14,496 nucleotides of DNA from the NCBI GenBank assembly GCA_050742415.1, contig JBOGIF010000115.1, positions 1-14,496 of the forward strand. Direction: 5' to 3'. Below are positions 1 to 5,777 of this stretch, one piece after another. The position numbers were made by a program, and so were the translations under genes. This DNA is from JBOGIF01 sp050742415 (GTDB lineage: Bacteria; Actinomycetota; Acidimicrobiia; Acidimicrobiales; AC-14). The stretch's first letter is position 1. Every line of letters begins with the position of its first letter. The notes under the pieces are model-generated. The model did no database searches. It was not told where the DNA came from and worked only from the letters and a program-made list of their open reading frames with translations.

Positions 1-27
1 GCGGTTCGAGTCCGCTCACCTCCACCA
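1..27 (+). tRNA. 3' end of a tRNA gene (identity unknown)
   Basis: Only the tail of the gene is in the window. A T-loop TTCGAGT (5-11) sits between GCGG and CCGCT, giving a T-stem whose first base lies off the left edge. It is followed by a seven-base acceptor strand CACCTCC (17-23), discriminator A24 and an encoded CCA (25-27). The matching 5' acceptor strand would read GGAGGTG. The anticodon is outside the window, so the amino acid cannot be named; the A discriminator argues against serine. The opposite strand carries the end of a recombinase reading frame, as expected when a tRNA 3' end is an integration site. Confidence 0.85.
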
Positions 28-205
28 AATCGTCGTATTCGAACTCGGACGCGCGTATCAGCACGTCGAACGGCGCCTGATAGCCGACGTCGACGATGCG
101 GCCGTCCCTGACGGCCAGCGTGGTGAACACGGCCCGGTTGAACGACCGCCGGGCCCGTTCCGATGCCCGGCCGTAGGCGGTGGCGCAGCTGGCGGCGACG
201 CGCAT
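1..205 (-). pseudogene. C-terminal remnant of a large serine recombinase, running into the tRNA
   Basis: This frame is open from a TGA at 211-209 through the left edge, giving at least 68 residues from an ATG at 205. The peptide contains AYGRASERARRSFNRAVF, then a short beta segment (LAVRDGRIVDVGY) and QAPFDVLI. That order matches the extreme C-terminus of large serine recombinases after the zinc-ribbon/coiled-coil region (aromatic-x-x-A...RR.xNxAxF...V.dGrI...PFxxLL). The end of the frame (SGLEP) is antisense to the tRNA T-arm, a common read-out when integrases end inside tRNA genes. The catalytic N-terminal domain is absent: the frame is closed by the TGA and the DUF2306 gene begins about 30 bp further on. 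I infer an old integrated element whose recombinase has been deleted down to a stub. The family call rests on recognition of a short stretch. Confidence 0.6.
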
Positions 206-239
206 GTGTCACAGCTCGCACTTGTGGGACGATCCGGTC

Positions 240-908
240 ATGGTCCCGACCAGCCCGGAGGCGCCAAGCCGACGTCGCCTGCTAACGATTTCTGTTGTCG
301 TCGTGGTTCTGTTCGCCTTTGTCTTGCTGTCTGTGGTGCTCCGGATCGTCGAAGACATACCGAACATTCGGGCCGGGACGATCCCTAGCGATAACTTCGC
401 CAAGCGGTATGTCGCTAACCCCTGGCTGGGGTATCTGCATCTCGGGCCGGGCGTTATCTATCTCCTGGGAGCTCCGCTCCAGCTGAGCCGCCGGTTCCGG
501 ACGCGGCACTACACAGTGCATCGACGTATGGGTCGAGTCCTGCTCACTTGTGCGCTCGTCAGCGCGGTGTTCGCCTTGCTGTTCGGCATCCTGCACCCAT
601 GGGGCGGCGCAATCGAGTCGATTGCCACGGCCGTCTTCGCAACCTGGTTCCTCACCTGCCTTGTCTTGGCCTTCCGCGCAATCCGAAACGACAACGTGCC
701 GCAGCACCGGCGCTGGATGATCCGCGCGTTCGCGGTCGCCATAGGCATCGGCACCATTCGCATCTGGATCGGTGTCTTCACAGCCGCCGGGATGTCCGGT
801 GACACCACACCCGACCCAATGTTCGGTTTGGCGTTCTGGCTGGGGTTCTCGATGCACGTGGCGTTCGGCGAATGGTGGCTTAGACGTACACCCGCGCTGA
901 ACGGGTGA
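240..908 (+). CDS. DUF2306-type integral membrane protein
   Basis: The product is a 222-residue membrane protein of unknown biochemical role, related to the DUF2306 family. An N-terminal hydrophobic helix (about residues 13-35, LLTISVVVVVLFAFVLLS) is followed by a conserved-looking block with a Pro-rich hydrophobic stretch (GYLHLGPGVIYLLGAPLQL), then RRFRTRHYTVHRRMGR, further membrane helices, a second basic His motif (PQHRRWMIRAFAVA) and a last helix ending FGEWWLRR. The two motifs, YTVHRRMGR and QHRRWMIR, are typical of DUF2306. I chose ATG 240, which places the helix near the N-terminus and has GACGAT six nt upstream as a possible -10 box. In-frame starts also exist at 204 (ATG) and 180 (GTG), but they would overlap the recombinase stub. 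Base composition is visibly less GC-rich than in the genes to the right, consistent with acquired DNA. Confidence 0.75.
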   Translation: MVPTSPEAPSRRRLLTISVVVVVLFAFVLLSVVLRIVEDIPNIRAGTIPSDNFAKRYVANPWLGYLHLGPGVIYLLGAPLQLSRRFRTRHYTVHRRMGRVLLTCALVSAVFALLFGILHPWGGAIESIATAVFATWFLTCLVLAFRAIRNDNVPQHRRWMIRAFAVAIGIGTIRIWIGVFTAAGMSGDTTPDPMFGLAFWLGFSMHVAFGEWWLRRTPALNG

Positions 909-974
909 ACCGGCTGCGGCTGATCCCGAAGTCTCCCGCGATCTGACGAACTCAGACTCCGTCTTACGTCACCC

Positions 975-1382
975 CTAAACCTTGACGATTTGCAGAGTTC
1001 GGTGAGCTCTCGCGATCTGGTCGAAGTCCTCGTCCTGAGTCACGACCGGTAAACCAAGGTCGATCGCGGTCGCTGCGATGAGCGCGTCGGTGAGCTTGAC
1101 CGTGCGCTGGATGCCGGCGGCACGGCAATCGACCACAAGCCGGGCCCATGCATCCATGACTGATTCACTGACGGGGACGGGCTCCGCCCTCCTGGCGAGC
1201 GCCAAGGTGTCCCCTCGGCGGGCGCGGGAGGCGGCATCACGGGCGCTCAGCACTCCCAGCTGGAGCTCCCCGATAGTGATCACCGAGACTGTGACCCGAG
1301 CCGGCAACTTGCCGAGTGGTCGCGCGACCTCGCGAGCGATGAACACAGAGGTGTCGAGCAGCCCCGCCGACTCAGCGTTCAG
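975..1382 (-). CDS. vapC: PIN-domain ribonuclease toxin (VapC/FitB-like)
   Basis: A 135-residue PIN-domain protein, probably the Mg-dependent RNase toxin of a type II toxin-antitoxin pair. The acidic active site is present: D10 (LLDTSVFIARE), E39 (TIGELQLGV), D99 (LTDALIAATA), and D117/D119 (TQDEDFD). The full length is typical for the family. There is no ATG, GTG or TTG in a sensible place before D10. The only position consistent with PIN length is a CTG at 1382-1380, overlapping the antitoxin stop as CTGA and preceded by a strong Shine-Dalgarno GGAGGAG, implying translational coupling to the antitoxin. An upstream open stretch (to 1487) only shadows the antitoxin. The gene is convergent with the DUF2306 gene across 66 bp in which I see no clear terminator. 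Confidence 0.85.
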   Translation of the reverse strand: MNAESAGLLDTSVFIAREVARPLGKLPARVTVSVITIGELQLGVLSARDAASRARRGDTLALARRAEPVPVSESVMDAWARLVVDCRAAGIQRTVKLTDALIAATAIDLGLPVVTQDEDFDQIARAHRTLQIVKV

Positions 1383-1621
1383 AGCTCCTCCAGGGTTTGT
1401 CCTGCGAGTACGTCGAGATCGTCGCGCAGCGCCGGGTCCGCGGCCCGCTCGGCGAGCTCTCGACGAAGGTGGTCGCCCGATAGCCAACGAGTTCGCAACC
1501 CGTGAGGCACGATGTCGGCCACGGGCTCGCCGTGCACGGTAAGGACCACCCGTTCGCCCGCCCGAACGGCGTCAATGACCGTACTGGTTCGGTTTCGAAG
1601 GTCACGCACACCGATCTCCAT
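1379..1621 (-). CDS. vapB: Phd/YefM-type antitoxin
   Basis: This is the 80-residue antitoxin partner of the PIN toxin. The N-terminus (MEIGVRDLRNRTSTVIDAV, then AGERVVLTVHGEPVADIVPHG) is the classic prevent-host-death fold: a first strand, the R-x-L-R-N-x-T/S helix, and a beta hairpin over 'G.PVA.IVP'. The rest (RRELAERAADPALRDDLDVL) is the variable toxin-binding tail. ATG 1621 is preferred over the longer GTG frame at 1660 because the Phd domain starts exactly there. A TACGCT box lies seven nt upstream on the minus strand, which suggests a leaderless mRNA. Phd-family antitoxins normally repress their own promoter. The end overlaps the toxin start by two bases. Confidence 0.88.
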   Translation of the reverse strand: MEIGVRDLRNRTSTVIDAVRAGERVVLTVHGEPVADIVPHGLRTRWLSGDHLRRELAERAADPALRDDLDVLAGQTLEEL

Positions 1622-1628
1622 GTGCGAC

Positions 1629-1634
1629 AGCGTA
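1629..1634 (-). promoter_or_regulatory. Candidate -10 box of the toxin-antitoxin operon
   Basis: Read on the minus strand the hexamer is TACGCT, seven nt before the antitoxin ATG, a spacing that would give a leaderless transcript. No convincing -35 hexamer is seen 16-18 nt further upstream. Confidence 0.4.
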
Positions 1635-1680
1635 GCATATGGCCATCGGTTTGCTCCCACAGCTCAGCCGGGTTCGAATA

Positions 1681-1712
1681 CCGAAGCGTCGTCACCCCGA
1701 AGCGTCGTCACC
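1681..1712. repeat. Perfect 16-bp tandem repeat, two copies
   Basis: The unit CCGAAGCGTCGTCACC occurs at 1681-1696 and again, without change, at 1697-1712. It lies about 60 bp upstream of the antitoxin start and just downstream of the decayed second antitoxin. It could be an operator duplication or simply a replication-slippage scar; nothing in the sequence decides between these. Confidence 0.9.
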
Positions 1713-1940
1713 ACCACCCCAAAGCCCAAGTTCCGCGCGCTGGCGACGGCCCGAACGGGGACTCGTTTCGTGCCTCCGGGCGCAGCCGTGGAGGTCGGTC
1801 GGGTGGCTATTGAGGAGATCCGCGGCCCGCTGCGTAGTCAGCTCCGTGCGGGTGGGGACGATGGTGAGGGGGCTGCCGTGATCGTGTCGAACTCTGTGGG
1901 TCTCGCCATCGCTACCCGCGATCGTGGCGTAGCTCGACAC
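1692..1940 (-). pseudogene. Decayed excisionase-family (helix-turn-helix) antitoxin
   Basis: The minus-strand frame from GTG 1940 reads ...HGSPLTIVPTRTELTTQRAADLLN. This is a near-perfect match to the centre of the excisionase-type antitoxins that accompany PIN toxins (V-x-x-E-L-T-T-Q-x-A-A-D-L-L-N-V-S-R). Two things are wrong: the normal N-terminal 50-60 residues are missing, their place taken by the 3' end of the tyrosine-autokinase gene; and directly after AADLLN the expected V-S-R recognition helix is replaced by SHPTDLHGC, with no recognisable continuation in any frame. No matching PIN toxin follows. I take it as a relic of a second toxin-antitoxin module; the decayed part ends at a TGA at 1694-1692. 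A short diverged functional protein is possible but less likely. Confidence 0.6.
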
Positions 1941-3444
1941 GCTCGACGTAGGAGTCGCCGTAGGAGTCCTCCCGGCCGATCCCGTTCAGCACAGCGCCCA
2001 CCAGCGCCGCATCCACGTGGTCGAGAAGCTCCACCGCGCGGCGGACCTCACGTCGGTTCGTCGAGGCCACGACCGCCACCAGCACAGTGGCATCCACGTG
2101 GCTGCTCATCACCAGCGCGTCGGTCACGGGCAGGACGGGCGGCGAGTCGACGATCACGATGTCGGCGTCGCTCTGAAGGGAGGTGATCACCTCGAAGGTG
2201 CGGCCCGAGGCGAGCAGCTCCGAGGGGTTGGGCGGCAGCGGCCCCGAGGCCAGCACGAAGAGTCGCGGCTGGGTGGGCACCTCTTGGAGCGCTTCCGACA
2301 GCGGCACCTTGCCGAGCAGCACGGAGGTGAACCCGATGTCGTTGGTGAGGCCGAAGAACTCGTGCAGCCGGGGCCGCCGCAGGTCGCAGCACACCAGCAC
2401 CACCCGGTGGCCCTCGGCGGCAAAGGCAACGCCAAGGTTGGCGGCCGTGGTGGACTTCCCCTCCGACTCGCTGGCGCTCGTCACCTGCAAGGTGCCCAAG
2501 AACGGCTCCCTCTCGCCGTACTCCACCGCCGTCCGAAGGCTGCGGTACGCCTCCGCTGCCGGTGCCCGGGGCTCGGTCAGCGACACCACGAGGGCTTGGT
2601 CCTTGGCCTTCCACGACCCGATGACCGGGATCATCCCGAGCACCGGCAGGTCCGGGAACAGACGCTCGAACTCACCCTTGTTCTTGATCGAGTCGTCGAA
2701 GGCGTCGACCGACGCCGCAAGCAGCATGCCCAGCACGAGACCGGCACCGAACGCCATGGCGCCGGCGCGGGCGGGTTGAGGCTCGGACTTCGACCGGGGT
2801 GCACGCGCCGGGACCACGATCTCGGCATCACCCGTCTGGGCCTTGGCCTTGATCTGGAGCTCGTCGACCTTGGTGTCGAGGGCCGCCCGCCTCTGGACCA
2901 GCGCGTCCCGCTCCGGCGGTGGCGCCCGGTCGATCTCGCGCTGGAGCTGCCTCAGCCGTTCCTGGGTCTGCTCGACGGCGGCCAGGATCTCGTCGATGGC
3001 AAGTGCCTTGCGGACCTCTTTGAAGCTGGTGGCGTAGGCGTTGGCCACGTCGGCCGCGTCCTGCGGATCGCTGTCGCGAGCGCGGATCCTGATGATGTTG
3101 CTCTTGCCGAACAGCTCGGCCGAGACCGCAGGCGCCTCCCCGAGCACCTCCCGCACCTTGACCCGGACCGGTTCACTGGTGACGACCCGGATCTGGGTCG
3201 TCACCTCTCGCTCGTCCGACGTGAGCGGGGCCGAGGAATCCTCGAAAAAGACTCCCGGCCTGGGCTCGGTGAGCTGGACCTGGGCCGAGGCCTCGTAGAC
3301 CGGAGTGCGCAGGTAGTCGGCGCCCGTGGCGCCCGCCGTGGCCAACACCGTGACCAGCACGATCAGGCTCATGCGCCTTCGGACGAAACCCAGACGCTCC
3401 CGGGCACGGGCGCGCGGAGCCGTCGGTCGAGACGTCGGGCTCAT
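1912..3444 (-). CDS. Wzz/Wzc-like polysaccharide-biosynthesis tyrosine autokinase (BY-kinase)
   Basis: A 510-residue fusion of a Wzz-type chain-length regulator and a cytoplasmic BY-kinase. Transmembrane helix 1 is around residues 26-42 (SLIVLVTVLATAGATG). It is followed by an extracellular Wzz segment, a coiled coil (about 150-200), and transmembrane helix 2 (about 227-246). The kinase follows: Walker A SASESEGKS (323-331, K330), Walker A' VVLVCCDLRRPR (348-359) and Walker B IVIVDSPP (429-436). Just two C-terminal tyrosines (Y495, Y499) could serve as the autophosphorylation cluster. Such proteins control export and chain length of capsular or exopolysaccharide. ATG 3444 is chosen because TACTAT lies eight nt upstream; ATG 3468 would add eight residues. 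No glycosyltransferase or polymerase gene is in view, so it stands alone. Its 3' end overlaps the antitoxin relic. Confidence 0.88.
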   Translation of the reverse strand: MSPTSRPTAPRARARERLGFVRRRMSLIVLVTVLATAGATGADYLRTPVYEASAQVQLTEPRPGVFFEDSSAPLTSDEREVTTQIRVVTSEPVRVKVREVLGEAPAVSAELFGKSNIIRIRARDSDPQDAADVANAYATSFKEVRKALAIDEILAAVEQTQERLRQLQREIDRAPPPERDALVQRRAALDTKVDELQIKAKAQTGDAEIVVPARAPRSKSEPQPARAGAMAFGAGLVLGMLLAASVDAFDDSIKNKGEFERLFPDLPVLGMIPVIGSWKAKDQALVVSLTEPRAPAAEAYRSLRTAVEYGEREPFLGTLQVTSASESEGKSTTAANLGVAFAAEGHRVVLVCCDLRRPRLHEFFGLTNDIGFTSVLLGKVPLSEALQEVPTQPRLFVLASGPLPPNPSELLASGRTFEVITSLQSDADIVIVDSPPVLPVTDALVMSSHVDATVLVAVVASTNRREVRRAVELLDHVDAALVGAVLNGIGREDSYGDSYVERVELRHDRG

Positions 3445-3452
3445 CGAAGTGG

Positions 3453-3468
3453 ATAGTAGCGATAGCAT
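3453..3468. promoter_or_regulatory. Divergent -10 boxes between the BY-kinase and the coiled-coil gene
   Basis: Only 30 bp (3445-3474) separate the two start codons. Minus strand: TACTAT (3458-3453) is eight nt from ATG 3444. Plus strand: TAGCAT (3463-3468) is six nt from GTG 3475. Neither gene has a Shine-Dalgarno sequence, so both mRNAs are probably leaderless. -35 elements would have to lie inside the opposite coding regions and are not recognisable. Confidence 0.45.
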
Positions 3469-3474
3469 TTTCTC

Positions 3475-4578
3475 GTGGGGCGCTGCCATGAGTTCGGTAC
3501 GCAGATACGCGAGGGCTGCGGCCACCCCATGCGTCCCGGCGAAAACTCGTGCAATTGCCCCCACTGTGGGGTCGTCTGCGGAGGCCAATTCGACGGCTGC
3601 CCCGACGTGTGGGCCCGAGGTCTGAGACCGGTCGCCATCACCGCCTCGGCGACCGCCAAGCCGGCATCGGCGGCCGACCCCGAGTGGGAGCGGCGCGCTC
3701 TTCTCACCCCCAGCAACAGCGGCCGGAACGGCCCGGCACGAGAGAGCAGCGAGGCGCGACCGGCCAGCAGGGATGCGGTGCCTCCTCCTCCTCCGCCGCG
3801 GCCGCCGGCCGCCCCCAGGGCGCCCACCCTGGCCACGTCCCGGGCGGCACCGGTCGACGATCCCGCGAACGCCCGTGTGCAGCTGTTCCGGTGGTTCGAG
3901 AGCGAGTTCGGCGTGCTGCGCCAGGAGCTGCAGACGCTCGTGGGCACCGTGACCCAGCAGCAGGCCATGGTCGCCGAGCTCGCCGATGACCGCCAGGCTC
4001 AGCGCCGCCTCAGCGTGCTGGCCGAAACCCTGCCGGACGCGGTCGACGAGGCCGTGCGCGCCGCCGTGAGTGACAACGTGGGCGAGATCGCCGACGGCAC
4101 CGACGCCGCGATGCAACACCTGCGGGAGTCGATCGAGCGGACCGACTCCTGGATGGAGGAGCAGCGTAGGGAGAACGAGCTGTTCGACTCGTCCCTAGGC
4201 GAGCTGAGGGCTTCGATGGGCGACCTCGAGGCTGCCGTGGCGGAGCAGCGCGACGAGCTCCAGCATGGTCTGGCCCGCCTGAACGGCCTCAAGTCCTCGC
4301 TCACCAAGCAGCTGCGCCCGATCGTCGACTCGCTTCCCGAGATCGTCGCCTCGGCCGTGAACCAGGCGGTCGGCGAGCAGCTGAGGAAGCACCGCGAGGC
4401 CATCGAGAACCGTATCGACGCCGCCACTGACGAGTTGCGCCAGTGTCTGGCCACCGAGACCGCCCCTTCCCAGGTGCTGGAGGTGGCTGCGCCCTCGGTC
4501 CAGGAGGAGCATGACGACATCTCCCCCGTCGCGCCGCGGGACTGGCAATCCTTCACTCGCGAAGCGATGGAGCGATGA
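3475..4578 (+). CDS. Unrecognised protein: Cys-rich zinc-binding-like N-terminus plus long coiled coil
   Basis: I do not recognise this 367-residue protein. Residues 1-45 hold C4, C15, H17, C26, C28, C31, C35 and C42, including CNCPHCGVVC, which looks like a compact metal-binding module. Residues 50-130 are low complexity, with a proline run (AVPPPPPPRPP). Residues 134-330 are Glu/Gln/Arg/Leu-rich and predicted helical coiled coil. Within this, two similar segments, TLPDAVDEAVRAAV (185-198) and SLPEIVASAVNQAV (286-299), suggest an internal repeat about 100 residues apart. There is no signal peptide or membrane helix, so it is probably cytoplasmic and oligomeric. The GTG start fits the six-nt spacing from TAGCAT. 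It diverges from the BY-kinase, so a shared role in cell-envelope or polysaccharide control is a guess from position only. Confidence 0.7.
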   Translation: MGRCHEFGTQIREGCGHPMRPGENSCNCPHCGVVCGGQFDGCPDVWARGLRPVAITASATAKPASAADPEWERRALLTPSNSGRNGPARESSEARPASRDAVPPPPPPRPPAAPRAPTLATSRAAPVDDPANARVQLFRWFESEFGVLRQELQTLVGTVTQQQAMVAELADDRQAQRRLSVLAETLPDAVDEAVRAAVSDNVGEIADGTDAAMQHLRESIERTDSWMEEQRRENELFDSSLGELRASMGDLEAAVAEQRDELQHGLARLNGLKSSLTKQLRPIVDSLPEIVASAVNQAVGEQLRKHREAIENRIDAATDELRQCLATETAPSQVLEVAAPSVQEEHDDISPVAPRDWQSFTREAMER

Positions 4579-4598
4579 GGGGTCTCGCCCAGGCCCCT
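4578..4598. terminator. Hairpin between two convergent stop codons (candidate bidirectional terminator)
   Basis: AGGGGTC (4578-4584) pairs with GGCCCCT (4592-4598) around a seven-base loop, with one G-T wobble. The last base of the coiled-coil gene's TGA lies in the left arm, and two bases of the tsaC TAG lie in the right arm. There is no T-run on either side, so this is a weak terminator candidate. Confidence 0.35.
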
Positions 4599-5226
4599 AG
4601 GAGACGACTGCGAGCACGTCCGGCCAGGCGATGCGCCCTTGCCGCAGGAGCCGGGGCTCGGCGCCCGTGCAGTCGACGACGGTCGAAGCCAGCCCTGCAC
4701 TAGCCCCACCATCGAGAACCACCGCGACCAAGTCGCCGAACATCGCTTCCACCTCGGCCGCCGTCGTCGGCGTGGGCTGGCCGTGAAGGTTGGCGCTGGT
4801 CGTGGCCAGCGGCCCGGCCTTTTCGCAGATGGCGACCGGCAACCGGTGGTCGGGGTGACGCAACCCGACCGTCGGTGGCCCGTCGGGACCGTTCCCACGG
4901 AGGGCGGCGGCGAGCTCCGCCCGGCAGGATAGGACGATCGTCAGCGCCCCTGGCCAGAAGGCGTCCATGAGGGCGATTGCGGCATCGGGCACGGCGCTGG
5001 CCAGGCCGAGGGCCTGCTCGGTCCCGGACACGAGCACAGGCACAGCGAGCGAGGCTGGCCGCTGCTTGGCGTCGAAGAGCCGCTTGATCGCCGCCGGCTG
5101 GAACGGGTCGGCAGCGAGGCCGTAGACGGTATCGGTCGGGATGGCCACGATCTCCCCCCGGCCGACGGCGAGCGCCACCTCGGCCAGGTCGGCCGTCGAC
5201 GGATCCCCGGAGGTGGGAACGATCAT
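4597..5226 (-). CDS. tsaC: L-threonylcarbamoyladenylate synthase (TsaC/Sua5/YrdC family)
   Basis: A 209-residue single-domain YrdC-type enzyme. It makes threonylcarbamoyl-AMP from threonine, bicarbonate and ATP, the first step of the t6A37 modification of ANN-decoding tRNAs. Visible motifs are IPTDTVYGLAAD (29-40), the K-x-R site AKQRPAS (53-59), FWPGALTIVL, VGLRHPDH and the TTSANLHGQP segment. The length fits the short TsaC form without the Sua5 extension. In many actinobacteria this gene directly follows prmC; here cysC, on the other strand, lies between them. The ATG at 5226 has no Shine-Dalgarno sequence but a CATAAT box five nt upstream. Confidence 0.93.
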   Translation of the reverse strand: MIVPTSGDPSTADLAEVALAVGRGEIVAIPTDTVYGLAADPFQPAAIKRLFDAKQRPASLAVPVLVSGTEQALGLASAVPDAAIALMDAFWPGALTIVLSCRAELAAALRGNGPDGPPTVGLRHPDHRLPVAICEKAGPLATTSANLHGQPTPTTAAEVEAMFGDLVAVVLDGGASAGLASTVVDCTGAEPRLLRQGRIAWPDVLAVVS

Positions 5227-5230
5227 CCGG

Positions 5231-5237
5231 CATTATG
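5231..5237. promoter_or_regulatory. Candidate shared bidirectional -10 element between tsaC and cysC
   Basis: CATTATG reads as CATTAT on the plus strand and CATAAT on the minus strand. On the minus strand it is five nt from the tsaC ATG; on the plus strand it is ten nt from the likely cysC ATG (5247). It is the only AT-rich site in the 20-bp spacer. No -35 boxes are recognisable. Confidence 0.4.
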
Positions 5238-5246
5238 GGGCCGCCC

Positions 5247-5777
5247 ATGGACCTCGACGGCGTCACCGTATGGCTCACCGGCCTTCCCTCGGCAGGCAAG
5301 ACCACGATCGCGCGGGCCCTCACCGAGCGCCTGGTGCAGGCCGGTCGCCGGGTCGAGATGCTCGACGGCGACCTGGTGCGTGAGCACCTCACCCGCGACC
5401 TCGGCTTCAGCCGGCCCGACCGCGAGGAGAACGTCCGGCGGATCGGCTTCGTCGCGTCGCTGCTCAGCCGCAACGGCGTCGTGGCCGTCTGCTCGGTGAT
5501 CTCGCCTTACCGTAAGGGCCGCGACGACCTCCGGGCACTCCACGAGGGGCGGTTCTTCGAGGTGCACGTCTCGACGCCCGTGGAGGTGTGCTCGGTGCGC
5601 GACGTGAAGGGCCTCTACGCCCGGCAACGCCGTGGTGAGATCAGCGGCCTCACGGGCGTCGACGACCCCTACGAGCCTCCGCTGTCGCCGGAGCTGGTGC
5701 TGCCCACCCACCAGCACTCGCTCAAGGAATCCGTCAACATCCTCTGGGAGGCGCTAGCAGCCCGGGACGGCGCCTGA
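5247..5777 (+). CDS. cysC: Adenylylsulfate (APS) kinase
   Basis: A 176-residue APS kinase, which phosphorylates APS at the 3' position to give PAPS for sulfate assimilation or sulfation. It has the P-loop GLPSAGKTT (12-20), DGDLVREHL (40-48), DLGFSRPDREENVRR (51-65), the SPYRKGRD segment (86-93), VSTPVEVCSVRDVKGLYA (108-125) and TGVDDPYEPP (136-145). All of these are family hallmarks, and the length is that of a stand-alone enzyme. ATG 5247 is preferred because the domain starts there; ATG 5235 would add four residues. No sulfurylase (cysN/D) or reductase is present, so the fate of PAPS is open. Its 3' end overlaps the convergent prmC gene by 24 bp. Confidence 0.93.
   Translation: MDLDGVTVWLTGLPSAGKTTIARALTERLVQAGRRVEMLDGDLVREHLTRDLGFSRPDREENVRRIGFVASLLSRNGVVAVCSVISPYRKGRDDLRALHEGRFFEVHVSTPVEVCSVRDVKGLYARQRRGEISGLTGVDDPYEPPLSPELVLPTHQHSLKESVNILWEALAARDGA

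Noticed and set aside
909..974. Possible terminator between DUF2306 and the toxin gene
   Set aside because: Only 4-5 bp inverted repeats (for example AGAC-TCC-GTCT) with no T-run; not enough to support a call.
1672..1681. GTTCGAATAC resembling a tRNA T-arm and inverted relative to 35-44, possible second attachment site
   Set aside because: Only three of five T-stem pairs form, no acceptor sequence follows, and a 10-bp inverted match is expected by chance in a window this size.
2017..3456. Long plus-strand frame opposite the BY-kinase
   Set aside because: Composition is His/Arg/Gly/Leu shadow; the opposite strand has clear Walker motifs.
3445..4119. Upstream extension of the BY-kinase frame to 735 residues
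   Set aside because: The extension is antisense to the coiled-coil gene and low complexity. The kinase N-terminus and a -10 box fit ATG 3444.
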